A stretch of DNA of 64,000 bases from Ophiocordyceps camponoti-saundersi (nom. inval.). Lineage: Eukaryota; Ascomycota; Sordariomycetes; Hypocreales; Ophiocordycipitaceae. Each line of letters begins with the position of its first letter. The stretch's first letter is position 1. Where the stretch lies: contig PDHQ01000105.1 in NCBI GenBank assembly GCA_003339415.1, positions 24,385 through 88,384 on the forward strand, in the 5' to 3' direction. The position numbers were made by a program, and so were the translations under genes. The notes beneath the pieces were generated by a model, which made no database searches, was not told the DNA's origin, and saw nothing but the letters and a program-made list of their open reading frames with translations. Of the stretch, positions 48,950 to 60,518 are shown piece by piece.

Positions 48950-49715
48950 GCTCGCTAATACTATGCTAGGTAGCTCGAAGCCTTTACTAACCCTCTTAAT
49001 AATAATAGTCCTACTACCTATAATAATATTAAAATAATAGAATATAAAGTACGTAGCGACTATATACTTTAGATTTATAAGGTATACTTTTTTACGAAAA
49101 TCGCCGCCTCTCGTCCCTTTACTTTTAAATATTTTACTTAGTTCTTTTATTTTCGTAGCGCTATCTAATATACTTATAATAAGAATCTGCCCCCTAATAC
49201 GTAAACTACTATACTTAACGCCGCCCTCGCCGCTAGCTATATCTAATAAACGCTTAGTACTTACTTTAGTTATCTAATAATAAGGCGTTTTTTTAAACTT
49301 ATTAAACTTAATAAACCTTCTCTTATTACCTACGCTATTCCCGGTATACTAAAGCGTTAGGCTCTTAAAGTATAGGAAATAATTACTAGCTTAGCTCCTT
49401 ATATTATTAACTTTAGTTACCCTATACCTTTTTATACTATACCGCCGCTAATTAAAAAAAGTTTTATAAGTTTAATTAGTAATAAATAGCTTAAAGACTT
49501 ACGTATCTAATAATATTACGCTAAAGCTTATAACTTTCTCTAAAGCCTTCTCCCTAATCTTATATATAACCTCCTCCTAATATAGGCGCTAACTATTACC
49601 GCGTTATTAGAAACTCCTCGGGCGCTTAATAACGCTCTTAGGTTTACTACTTTCCCCGCTAAAAAGAACTCTAAGTAGTTAGTAATTATAATTATTCTCC
49701 GTGCACTTTAGTATA
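48950..49715 (+). pseudogene. long decayed ORF of unknown function (ORF P2, part c)
   Basis: About 255 codons, again interrupted only by TAA/TAG. Readable parts include Y-K-V-R-S-D-Y-I-L near 49,050, K-I-A-A-S-R-P-F near 49,100, A-I-P-G-I-L-K-R near 49,340 and E-T-P-R-A-L-N-N-A near 49,610. Helix-like alternation and several Arg/Lys pairs suggest a folded domain. It directly follows the C18 run after part b and is probably the same original gene. Family unknown. Confidence 0.5.
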
Positions 49716-50211
49716 TATATCTAAAACGATTTCCCCTTAGATAAGATAGTATATTATTTATTATAGATATATATAGAAAAATTAGTAAGATATAATTATT
49801 CTTTTATATACCTTACTCCCTTTTTACTTTACTTTATTCTAACTTATCTAATATATAAAATATAAAGGCGTAAATATTTATATACTTAAGTAATTAGGAC
49901 TTATTACTATTCGTAGCGATAAAAAAACTCCTTAAGGCTATTAAATCCGCGTCTCCGATAAAAAAACGCTTTACTAACTACGCTTAGAACTATATTCTTT
50001 ACTTAAGTAACCCTAAGCTTTTCTAATAAAGGTTTTTAAAACTAATAATATAGTTTAGCTTTATCGCTATTAGTTTATAATATATAATAAACCCCTATCT
50101 TTATAATACTAATTTATAAAAGTTTCTAAGATATAAAAAAAAAGCTAAGTAAATAATTTAATTAATATTTATAAAAGCTCCTAATAATATCTTATATATA
50201 ATTAGCTAAAA
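49716..50211. other. degraded AT-rich DNA, no gene
   Basis: Nothing recognisable between ORF P2 and half-LINE copy 3. Confidence 0.45.
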
Positions 50212-52087
50212 GTAACTTTTATATATTTTACGAATCCCGCGCTTATAGCGACGCGGATACGGACTTTTTATTCTTATATTATAAGTAAACTCCGCTCTTT
50301 TTATTACCCCGTAGCGATAGCTTTAAGCCGCGCTTAGAGCGACTCCGGGGGGGAGGGTAACGTTATATAGGTCGATCGTAACCGCGAAAATTTTTTACCT
50401 AGAATATAGCTTTACTCTAAATCGTAATAAACTCGGACTTAAAAGTTTACCGCACCTCTTACCTTATTAAAAGCTAAAGCGAGTATTAGTAAGATTATTT
50501 CGAGGGACGCCTTAGTCTCCGTATAAGTAATTATCGAATAATTAGCGGAGTCCGAGAGGGTCCGGGGAGGCGCCCCCCCTACTCCGACTCCGTTAATTAG
50601 TAGTATTTCCTCGGCCGTTACGGCCGCGGTTTCCTCTTTTTTCTATAGCTCTAGGGGGAGCGGAACTCCTATAATATAAGCTATAATTACGGCTAGAGCG
50701 CCGGAGAAAACTATTAAAAAATAAGTTCCTAGGCGATATAAGCGTTAGCTTATAATTTGCTCTAACTTTATCGCTATTTTACTCTAAGTCTAAAGCTTTA
50801 AAGTAACTATAATAAGTATTAACCGCGAACTTTATAAGTAAGGCTAAGCCCTTATAGTAAGGAAACTACTTAGTAGCGATATTATAGTAATATTCTAAAA
50901 TACTATTTATAAGCTTTAGTCCGATCTAGGGTAGCTTCGTGCCGCCTTTAGAGAAAAGGCACGCTTAACCGGTAGAGGTTATACTCTTATTATAAAAAAG
51001 GTGCTAGCGCGGGCCTTATAATAAGGCGGTAAGGAAGCCTTCTAAAAGGAGATCGAGTTATCGAATAAAGTTTTAGTAATATAACTATATATAAAAAGAT
51101 ACTATTTAGGAACTTAGCGGAGTTTTCTTATAATTATTATTAATAATATAATAAACGTAAACTAGATTTATAATAGGGGTATAATAGTATAAGCGGAGAT
51201 TTTTAACGTAGAACCTTATAAGCTAAAAGTCTAACCTTAGTAATATTTTAAGTATTATTAGCTTAAATATATCGCTAAATACTATATAGCGAAGCTATAA
51301 TATAGCCGGTACTCCGCCTCCTTATACGCGGAGGGTAAATTAGCTTACCTTATAGCGTACGGAAAGAGACTACACTATTACCCTCTCTATTAGGGGACTT
51401 ACCCCGGGTAGAGTTAACTTTACCTTAAAATAAGAGCGGCGTAGGACCGGGTAAAAGATATTTATATTTTCTAACCTTAGAGATTTACGGATTAGAACTC
51501 TATATATACCGCCCCTCCTCCCCCTCCGGCGCTAACCGGAGTCTAATAGTAGCTAGGGCGGAAACGCTAAAGGGCGAATATAGTAGCTCCGCCTTTAACC
51601 CCCTCTCCGAACTTATCCGTAACTCCGCCGTAATAATTAGGCCGCCTTTTAAAATTAGCTATTATAGGGTTTATTACAGGCTAGTAGAACTTTTATACGT
51701 TTCTTAATCGCGTTAATAAAGCCTTAATTAAATAGATTATTTAGGACGCTATAATTAAGCGCGGAGATTTAGTTTATAGCGATAACGACGCTTAGGAAGA
51801 TAAGTAGCCGTATAGACTCCGTACCGGACTTAGCTTACGCGTACTCTTATTACCGCGGACTCCGCTCCGGAGGATATATCGGCTTCCTAATTACTTATTA
51901 TTACTAAACTTATCTAAAATATAAAGTGCCGGGTACGAACTTAGTCCGGCCCTAAACTAAAGTAACGCTTAAGGGAAAGGTTTTACTCCGAGTTTTCCGG
52001 TTTTTCCTACTCTTAAAATATATATAGGATAGTTCTAAGCTATATATTAAGCATACTAGCGTATAAATATTATTATTATTATATATA
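50212..52087 (+). mobile_element. ORF1-only LINE-like element ('half-LINE'), family A copy 3
   Basis: Plus-strand copy with the same ends as copies 1 and 2: 'tatattttacgaatcccgcg' on the left, 'catactagcgtataaatatt' plus about five ATT-type units on the right. It is the least degraded copy and the best for reading ORF1. As in the other copies, the tail comes directly after the ORF1 region, with no second ORF. Confidence 0.8.
50420..51965 (+). pseudogene. decayed LINE ORF1 (Gag-like, three zinc knuckles), best copy
   Basis: One frame of about 515 codons, open except for TAA/TAG. Order: an N-terminal part with R-D-A-L-V-S-V near 50,500; an Ala/Ser/Pro/Thr-rich stretch; K-Q-V-P-R-R-Y-K-R (via TAA) near 50,725; F-R-E-K-A-R-L-T-G-R-G-Y near 50,955; three knuckle-like blocks at 51,245-51,286, 51,297-51,345 and 51,362-51,405, where Tyr codons stand at the spacing CX2CX4HX4C and related forms; a poly-Pro run near 51,505; and a basic tail with N-K-A-L-I-K and Y-R-L-R-T-G near 51,720-51,830. 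Cys (TGY) and His (CAY) both become Tyr under this mutation, explaining why the ligands look lost. Tad-clade LINE ORF1 proteins have this architecture. Non-functional. Confidence 0.75.
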
Positions 52088-53954
52088 ATTAGCGTTTATT
52101 TCTTCTTACGCTAGCTTATTACTATTAATAAAATAATTTTACTTTTTTATAATCTAACTTTACCTCTTCTCTTCTTCTATATCGTAATTTATATATCTTT
52201 ATATACCTCTTTTATAATCTATTAAATATTCCTTATTATAAGAATACTTATCTAAATATATTACTTACGATATAAATATATATATATATAAATATATAAT
52301 ATATAAAATATAAATCTAAGCGAAATAATAATTATAAATTACCTTTTCTAATATTAACTACTTATTAATATTATCTTATCTAATATAATATATAAACTAG
52401 CCCTTTTTTCTACTATTAGCTTATTATATATATACTTATTATCCTTTTTATTTTTTTAAGAAAAAAACCTATATATTGCTTGTTATATCTAAATATTATC
52501 TTATATTATACTTTAAGTGTTTTAAATTTCCTATTTATATCTTATACTAACTGTTTATTTAAGAAGAATAAAATCACCTAACTATAAAATATATAGCTTT
52601 ATAAAAGAAGGAAATGTAAAAAAAAAAAAATCTATATATTTATCTAATTCTATCTTATTTATTAAATTCCTTAAGCTAAAAAGATAAAATTACTTAGAGT
52701 ATAAGCTATATATATAACTAAGTCCCTTATACTTATAATAACTAACGTTATTTATAAGATAATCTTACGCCCTTCCTTGTCTCCTTTATACTTAAGAAGA
52801 TTCTCTTTATTTTAACTTCTTTTTAAAAAGATAATAGTTTATTTTACTCCCTTTTTTTAAGCACTCTTTAGATATAAAATACTTATCTATTAATTTTTTT
52901 CTAATAAATTAAAACGGCCTAATTAACTTATACTACCTTAATAGATATTAATTAACTTTTATTACTTTAATAAACTTTTAGTATTATATTACTATTTCTA
53001 ACTTATACGCTTTAGCAGACCTAAACTTACTCCTTTTATACCGTTTTCCCTACTAGCCCTTTATTTATTTTTTATAAGTGCTAGTTACCTTATTAAAATA
53101 TAAAAATAGATACTTTTTAAAACCTACCCCTCTACTACCTAATAAATTTACGCTTTTAAATATAGGAAGTAATCTTATCCCCTTAGGCCTTATATTAATA
53201 TTAAAATCGTTATATATATATATATATATATTTAAAAAAAAATCCTAGCTAATATATTATATTCTAAAAATATATAAATATTAAGTTATAAAATATAATA
53301 TATAATCTTATCTAACCTTAAACTTAACTATATAAGTATTATAAACTAATTACGCCTTAGAAACTAGCTTTATATTCTCCGCGTTTTGCTAATACTAAGC
53401 TAATATAGTAATTATAATTATAAAACTATTATATTAGTTTATATATATATATTATCCTAAGTTCTAATTATATTTATATATAAGCGGTATATACTATATG
53501 CTATAAAGAAGTAAAGTAGAAAGATATTATATACTTAAATAAACTATATATATATAAACTACCTTTTTTCCTACTATCTTTATTTTACTTTTTCTCCGTT
53601 AAGCTTCTCTTTACTAAGTAACTATCTTTTACCTTTCTAAGACCCCCCCCCCCTAAAAGCTATTACTTAGTTTATTACTATTAACTAATAAAAATAGAAA
53701 AAAAAAAGAAAAAAAAAGAATAAAAAAAATATATTTATAAAAATACTTAAGGAATTTAATATATAGGGAGGATATAATAAAGACGGTATAGTTTTTATAT
53801 TATATAACTTAGTCTTTTTAAATAAGCTAATACTTATAACTTTTACTAATAACTCTTCCGAGTTTTATTCCCGCTATAAGATTAAGTATCTTAATTTGCT
53901 AGCTAAGCTTTTATATATATATAGCTATCTATCCCCTTTAAATATTAGATCTAA
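52088..53954. other. degraded, very AT-rich DNA
   Basis: No gene. Many (TA)n runs (for example 53,212-53,231), A-rich stretches at 53,690-53,730 and a C11 run at 53,643-53,653. A few CpA/TpG outside GCA/TGC remain here (for example near 52,574), slightly more than in neighbouring stretches. Confidence 0.5.
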
Positions 53955-56320
53955 CTTACCTCTCCCTCTTTGCGAAAATAAGCTACTACTTCTAGGAAAT
54001 AACCGAATCTAAAGCTTTTAACTCTACTACTATATATAGACTTTTTTAAGAAAAATATAATATCGACTATAAGGAAAATACCTCGGATCTACTATTAGAT
54101 AACTCCGAAACTAAAAACGAATTTTCGCTTAGTATAATATCTATTATTAGTTCCTATCTTAAACCTATTATTATCTTACCGGCCGCTTAAATCCTTATAC
54201 TTTAAAACTATATTTAGATTTTATTATTTAACTAATAAATATAATACGATATTAAATACGCTAGTAAAATACTACCTTTTAATATATATAACTATATATT
54301 CTATATTACTAACTTATCCTCCTTTAACGCCTAGTTTATAGTCCTCTACCTAAGTAAATTTTATAACTAAAATACTTAATATTAGCACTGCTAATAATAC
54401 CCTCTACCCCCTAGCTTACTTAAGCTATACTATATTATCCTCCTATCTCGGTATATTTAGTATATTTTTACGCTTTTCTTACCTTCCTAATCTCTCCCTA
54501 ACCTTACTAGCTTATTAATAGATATAAATATATATTATTAGATTTCCTACCGAGACTAGTTTATATTTTAAGTCCTCTTTATACGATATTAGGAAACGTT
54601 TACTAGCGCGTATACTTATAATACCTTCTAGAATAAAAACTCGCCCGCCTTTTATATATATAATATTAGCTTCGATATAAAACTTAATCTTAGCTATTAC
54701 CCGCCTTATCTTACTCCCTATTCTTATTTCCCCCTTATAGTAAATACTACTATATAACTTTTATTAGTTACCCTTAATATATCTTAAAATATTACTTAGT
54801 TATTTAAAAAAGGGAATCTTCGTAATACGCGTAAAGATAACTTTTCCGATATTTACTCTTATTACGGTAACTCTAATAATAACTTTCCTAATACTAATTA
54901 TTATAATAACGATGCTAATAATACCGATAATATAAATACGAAGGATAGAAATAAGAAACTCTTTACTAGCTACTTTAACTAATTTCTTCGGTATTTATAA
55001 GCTAAATATAATCTTTTCTATATCGAATAACTCTCCTACGCCCTCGCTATTAATATTAGCTATTCCCCCCCTTAGCTTAAAGATAATTCTAACCCCCCTC
55101 GCCGGTCTAATAACCTATTTAACGAATCGCTATCCCCTCCCTTTAGGTATCGAGACGATCCCCCCTCGCTTTGCGAATCTAACTACGCTTCTAATAAGGC
55201 GCTACCCTTTAACTCTCCGTAAAAATACTATTTACTAGCCGATTTTAAGAGTTTTAGCAGGGGGTTAGTAAGCTCCGATAACTTTATATTTTACCCCCTC
55301 GCTTTCTACTTACGCTATAAGAACTTATTATTAATAGGCCCCTCCTCGTTTCTTAAAAAACGTTATTATATTATATATTATAATAAAAGTATTTATAATT
55401 ATAACCCTTCCGATAGTTTATATTATAACGCCGCGGCGGAAAAATATTTACTTTTTTTTAGCCCCTTTTATAGCCCCTTTACTACCGGCCGTTCCCCTAT
55501 TACGAAACCTAGTTATCTTTTAATAATAATAAGCTTTCTTATAATAGCTTTTATACTCTTATTAGTTAAGGCGGAACCTTATATAATAAAGTAGCGTAGC
55601 CTCGTAAAAGCTATTACCCCCCCTTTTACTAATAGCGCTTAGAACCCTAACTTAATTTACTTATTCCTTTATAAGCGCTAATATATTTACTTAGCTATCC
55701 GTAACTCTTTATTTACCTTTTATATAAAGTAAGTTATAACTATATAAGTTTCGGAAATCCTTAAGTAATATTATAACTTTTTCGTTCTTTTTAACTTACT
55801 CTTATAGCTTATTATTTTCTTTTTCCGTAACCTGCGTAAATATCTCTACCTTTTATATAAGTTCGAACTCTTTAGTTTCCTTAATATCCTTAGTTACTTC
55901 GCTATAGTTTTTTATTACGCTACCGACGCTATTACGTAATACTTAGCTTTACCTCCTAGCCCCGCTCCTAATAACGACTCTAGTCTCGCTAACTGCGAAG
56001 TTATAGCTCTCTTTAATTATCTAAATAAGTATTACTTTATTAGCGAACTTAACCTCCTCTTACCCTCTTTTTTAAGCGTCTTAATATTATAGCTAATATA
56101 TAAAAATACGCTTAGCTATTAATTTCGCGTAATATACTTAACTTTAGTAATCCCTTATTTAATATAAGAACCTGCTCTTAGCCCCTTATTATATTTTAAC
56201 GGCTAGTTCTTTTATATATCCCCTTAATTAGCTATTATTATAACTTTATTCTTATTATTAAGAGGTATATCTATTCTTAGGTTACGTTTTTTAATAGCCT
56301 TAATATTACCTAAGTAAAAT
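53955..56320 (+). pseudogene. very long decayed ORF of unknown function (ORF P3)
   Basis: About 785 plus-strand codons in one frame, broken only by TAA/TAG, roughly one per 25-30 codons against about one per 10 elsewhere. Third positions are strongly pyrimidine. Distinct parts: an acidic N-proximal piece (L-L-L-D-N-S-E-T-K-N-E near 54,105); K-G-N-L-R-N-T-R-K-D-N near 54,810; an Asn/Asp-rich linker to about 54,940; R-Y-R-D-D-P-P-S-L-C-E near 55,150; L-A-D-F-K-S-F-S-R-G near 55,235; and K-K-R-Y-Y near 55,355. The last 250 codons are rich in Leu, Phe and Ile and look membrane-like, but C-to-T mutation inflates these residues. A second frame is also fairly open before 55,290, so the choice rests on codon periodicity. 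No family recognised. Confidence 0.45.
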
Positions 56321-58899
56321 ATATAAAATATTTCCTAAGTTATATTTTTTAATATTCTTAGATTTTATAAATAAAAGCTTTTATCTTTTACTAAGTTTAG
56401 TAATAAGTTAATATTTTAGCGCTTATAGTTTTTAATAACGTAACTAATAGAAGTTCCGCTATCTTTTTATAAAATATTATATTTATTTTTAAGATATAAG
56501 AATAGTCCTCTAATCCCTTTTCCGCCGCGTTAGTTTATTATTATATAACCCCCTCCCTTATCCTCTATACTATACTCTTAATATAATAAAAAAGTTACTT
56601 AAGAAACTTTACTAATACGCCTATACTACTCCTTTCTTACTCTTATATAAATAGTTTACTAGCTATATTAAGGATATTATATAAGTATATTATAATCTTA
56701 CTAATATCGCTAGCTTAACGCTTTTATCTAAGTATATTATTTAGTATTTTATATTATATATACTTATTTATTATATAAATAAGGTAAATATTAATTATAA
56801 GAATTAAGTTTATTTACTTACTATTACTATAATAGAAAAGTTAATAAATTAAATATTAAGCTCTTTTAATAGTTACCTCTTTATTAGCTATATCCGCCGC
56901 TTTTAACTAAATTATATTACTTTTACTTATATCGCCTTTACGCTACTTAGTTTCCTAAGGCGGTTAGCTTTTAAGGCCTAGTAAGCTATCTCCCTTTTTA
57001 TAAATATATAAGGCTTACTTATTTATTCTTTTTAATTTAGCCTTACCCCCCCTTTCTCCGCTATCTCTCCTTTTCTTAAATAAAGCTTTATAAACCTTCT
57101 CCTCCTTTACTTAATATAGTTAACCGATATTTATAAATATTACCGATATACGTTATCTATAATTTAAAACGCCGGCTTTTACTAGAAACTAAATATTATT
57201 ATTATACTTATTTTTACTATTACTATTACTTTAAGTATATTATATTTTAATATTAACTAAGGCTATTTCGCGGTTTCGGAAAAGAAGATAAATTTACGAT
57301 ATTTATTAATTTACTTTATATTATAAATACTCTAATTTTTATTTCCTAATTAGTTCCCTTTAAAAAAATATATAAATAATATAATATTAGTTAGTAAAAT
57401 AATAAAGAAAATTAGTAATACTAATTACCTTACCTTATTAGTATTTTATATTATTATATTTTTTTCTACCTTATTAATATTCCGGTTTTTAGAATATAAA
57501 TATATTAACTTCTATACGCTTATTAAGCTTTGCTTACTTAAGTTTACCTCTTTATGTAAGTACCCGCGCTATACCGAATATACTCTTCCCCTTAGAGATT
57601 ATCTATATACTAAGTATAAAGCTTTACTTACTATATAACGCTATAGCCCCGAGTAATATTTATAAACTATTTTCGATAATTTAAGCGCCGAAGTAAATAT
57701 AAGGGAAAATAGGATAGTTAAAAGAGAATATTAGCGCTAAGAGGTAATATATAATTCTAATATATTATAAAAAAAGTAGGAATTATATATTTTATATATA
57801 AAGTATAAAAAACTTATAATTTTATAGCTTAACTATAGTTAGTTATAAATATAAAATACTATATAGAAATTTAATATTATATAAGCTTCTAAGAATTCGA
57901 AGATAACTAATAAAAGAATATTATATTTAACTTAATAACCTTATATTATACTATTACGAGCTAAGCTATAATATATTATAAAATATAAAGTTAGCCTTAA
58001 CTTATAATATATTACTCGCGTTTATATATATATATTTTATAATATAAACTTTAATACTTTTTGCTCCTATTAACCTTACTATATATAGTCTAGTTTATAA
58101 CTTTTATATAGATTATTAATTATATAATATAAAACTCGAAACGTAAGATATTAATATCTTTTATAATATTTTCCGTATAAGCTTTTACCGTTTACGAAGA
58201 AGGCCGTATAAACTAGTAGCTGCTACCGATTTACTAGAAAATAGTAGCGCTAGGAAAAGATAAAAATATCTTTTTAAAAGTTATACGTATATTATTAAAT
58301 AGTTAAAAATAACTTTTAAAGTTTCGAAAGCTTTTATAAACTAGAGTTATAATAGCAGCTATATAAAGATAGCGGCTACTATCTAAGTAAATAGTATAAC
58401 TTAGTTTTCCTTTATAAATAAAATAGGTAAATAAAATATTTAGCTTTTAAGCTTATTCCTATATTTATTTATAAGTTACTAATTATAATTCAAGTTTAAG
58501 ATATAACTTATAGCTAAAACTTTACTAAACGGAATTATAGCTTTGCTTAAACTTTATACTTTTATATAATAAACTACTTACTAGCTTTACTAATCCTTTA
58601 TATAAACTAATACTTAAAATAGTTCCCTCTTACTAAAATATATAAGAGAAGGCTAGAGACTAAATAGACTATTTAATAAAGCCTTTAGGATACCGAAATC
58701 CTACTTAGTCTTTTACTTACTATCTTAAGCTATATAATAATATATATATAATAAATCGATTATTTTTTATAATTAGATTTTTCTCCTTAAGTTATTTCTA
58801 AAACTTAAGTTTTTACCTTATATTATACCCGCTATCTTAATATTACCTTCTTTACTATATCTATCCCTTAAGAAGCAAACCCTAAAAAATAGCTAGATT
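56321..58899. other. degraded AT-rich DNA, no clear gene
   Basis: Nothing recognisable. TA-rich, with scattered short open stretches. Confidence 0.45.
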
Positions 58900-59350
58900 A
58901 TTTAATATATGCTTAAAAAATTCGAAAACTTCCTCTTAGCTATTTAGCTATCTTAGCGCTAATATACCTCGATATATATTTTACTATCCTAAATTCTATA
59001 GCTATTATACTTAGAAGAAGTTAACTACTATTCCTTATATTTATTTATTTTCCCTAATAATAGCGTATAATATAGCTATATACCTCCCGTAACCCTTCGC
59101 CGTATATATCTAAACCCGTTTATAAATATTTTATATTCTATCTATTACGATTATAAGTCCGATATTTCTCTTAGCTTAGAAGCTTAGAATATCTTATCGC
59201 TCCTTATACTTATTACTTAAATTTTTAAAATACCTACCTTACCCGAATATTACGTAATTAATAATAATAGCGAAAATATATATCTTCCTTATACTCTTAT
59301 TAATAAGCTTAGAAGATAATTAGATAGCTTAAAAATAATAAAAAAGTTAA
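58900..59350 (+). pseudogene. decayed ORF fragment, plus strand
   Basis: About 150 codons with only TAA/TAG stops. It retains I-P-P-V-T-L-R-R-I-Y near 59,080, Y-D-Y-K-S-D-I-S-L-S-L-E near 59,150 and N-K-L-R-R near 59,300. It is continuous in direction with the next fragment. Function unknown. Confidence 0.4.
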
Positions 59351-59610
59351 ATCTCTAAGGAATAAATTAAGTAATAAAAAGCTTCTTTCCTTCCTAAATT
59401 ATAAGGTTCGTATAGTATATAATATTACTTTAAACTTTCCTACTTTTATTTACGCTACTATTAGATCTTTTCTAATAGTTTAATAGTTACTAAATAAGCT
59501 AGCATATATTACTCTAAACCTAATTACCGGGGCCTTTATACCTATCTTATTATCTTAATATTCCCTCTTATAAACTCGAAAAATATCTATAAATATTATA
59601 CTTACCGGTA
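59351..59610 (+). pseudogene. possible fragment of a LINE ORF2 (upstream of RNase H)
   Basis: A plus-strand frame of about 85 codons containing L-N-K-L-A-Y-I-T-L-N-L-I-T-G-A-F near 59,490-59,537. Fungal LINE ORF2 proteins commonly have a segment of the form 'A-L-R-x-I-T-G-A-F' between the reverse transcriptase and RNase H parts, which this resembles. The match is short and nothing else of ORF2 was found, so it is a weak call. Confidence 0.3.
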
Positions 59611-60029
59611 CCTAAGATAGAGTTATCTTGCCGGGCGGTAGTAACTTACAAGTTATTATTCGTAGCTCGTAAGCTTATATAGTAGAAAGGTTACCCTCCT
59701 TTCTTTTCCGTATAAGAGAAAATTTCTTCCCTTTTTATCCTCCGTAAAAATAATAGTAACTTTAAAATACTATTATTACTATTATTATTAGTATTAGTAC
59801 TATTAGCGGTAGTAGTTTCGTCGCACGAAGAATAAAAATAAGTAGAAGTAAAATAATAATAACGATAAGGGGGGGAAAAAAAAAATATCTATTATTACTA
59901 TACTTAGTCGCTTACCCCTCTCTAATAAGCTTATTATTATTACTCTTAGCTTAAACGATAAAGTTAGGGCTAAATTTCTTTAAGCTACTATCTCTATATA
60001 TATCTCCTTTATATAATATATTTTAATAA
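59611..60029. other. degraded DNA with short simple repeats
   Basis: No gene. ATT and TAG trinucleotide runs at about 59,770-59,815 and an A/G-rich stretch at 59,868-59,886. Confidence 0.45.
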
Positions 60030-60472
60030 ATATCTACTAATTATATAATAAGATAAGGAATATCTTTACCTTTTTAAGATATTATACGATATTACTTTTC
60101 GCCTATACTTAAGCGAGACCCCTATTAAGCTTATCGCTAAGGTAGTCCGTTATCTATCTTACTATTAGGCGATTATTATCTAAGCTACTAGTTAGTTCCC
60201 TGCTTAGGGGCCTTATAGTTATTAATACCTCCGATAAGGGAGTATTCCCTTTTTTAGCTGCTAGCATATACGCGGCTACTAAAAGGGCGCGTATATATCG
60301 TATATTTAAGACTCTTACGGGAGAGCGTGCGATTATTATTATACCTAAGATAATAACGATAATAATATAAATAAAGATAAAGATAATAATAAAAACGTAG
60401 ATAATAACGAAGATAATAAAGATAAAGAAAATAATAATAAAAAGGAGGACGATAATAGTAAGTATAAGGAGG

Positions 60473-60518
<46 letters not shown>

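Noticed and set aside
48000..49700. Starship-type (DUF3435) recombinase
   Set aside because: Considered for the large unknown ORFs, but I could not recognise the conserved active-site Arg/His/Tyr context in the readable stretches.
54130..55290. A second open plus-strand frame overlapping ORF P3
   Set aside because: It is nearly as open as the chosen frame but lacks the pyrimidine third-position pattern and has a more biased Leu/Ile composition. It is kept only as an alternative.
55700..56320. Multi-pass membrane protein
   Set aside because: Runs of Leu, Phe and Ile look like membrane segments, but C-to-T mutation turns Pro, Ser and Thr codons into these residues, so no topology claim is safe.
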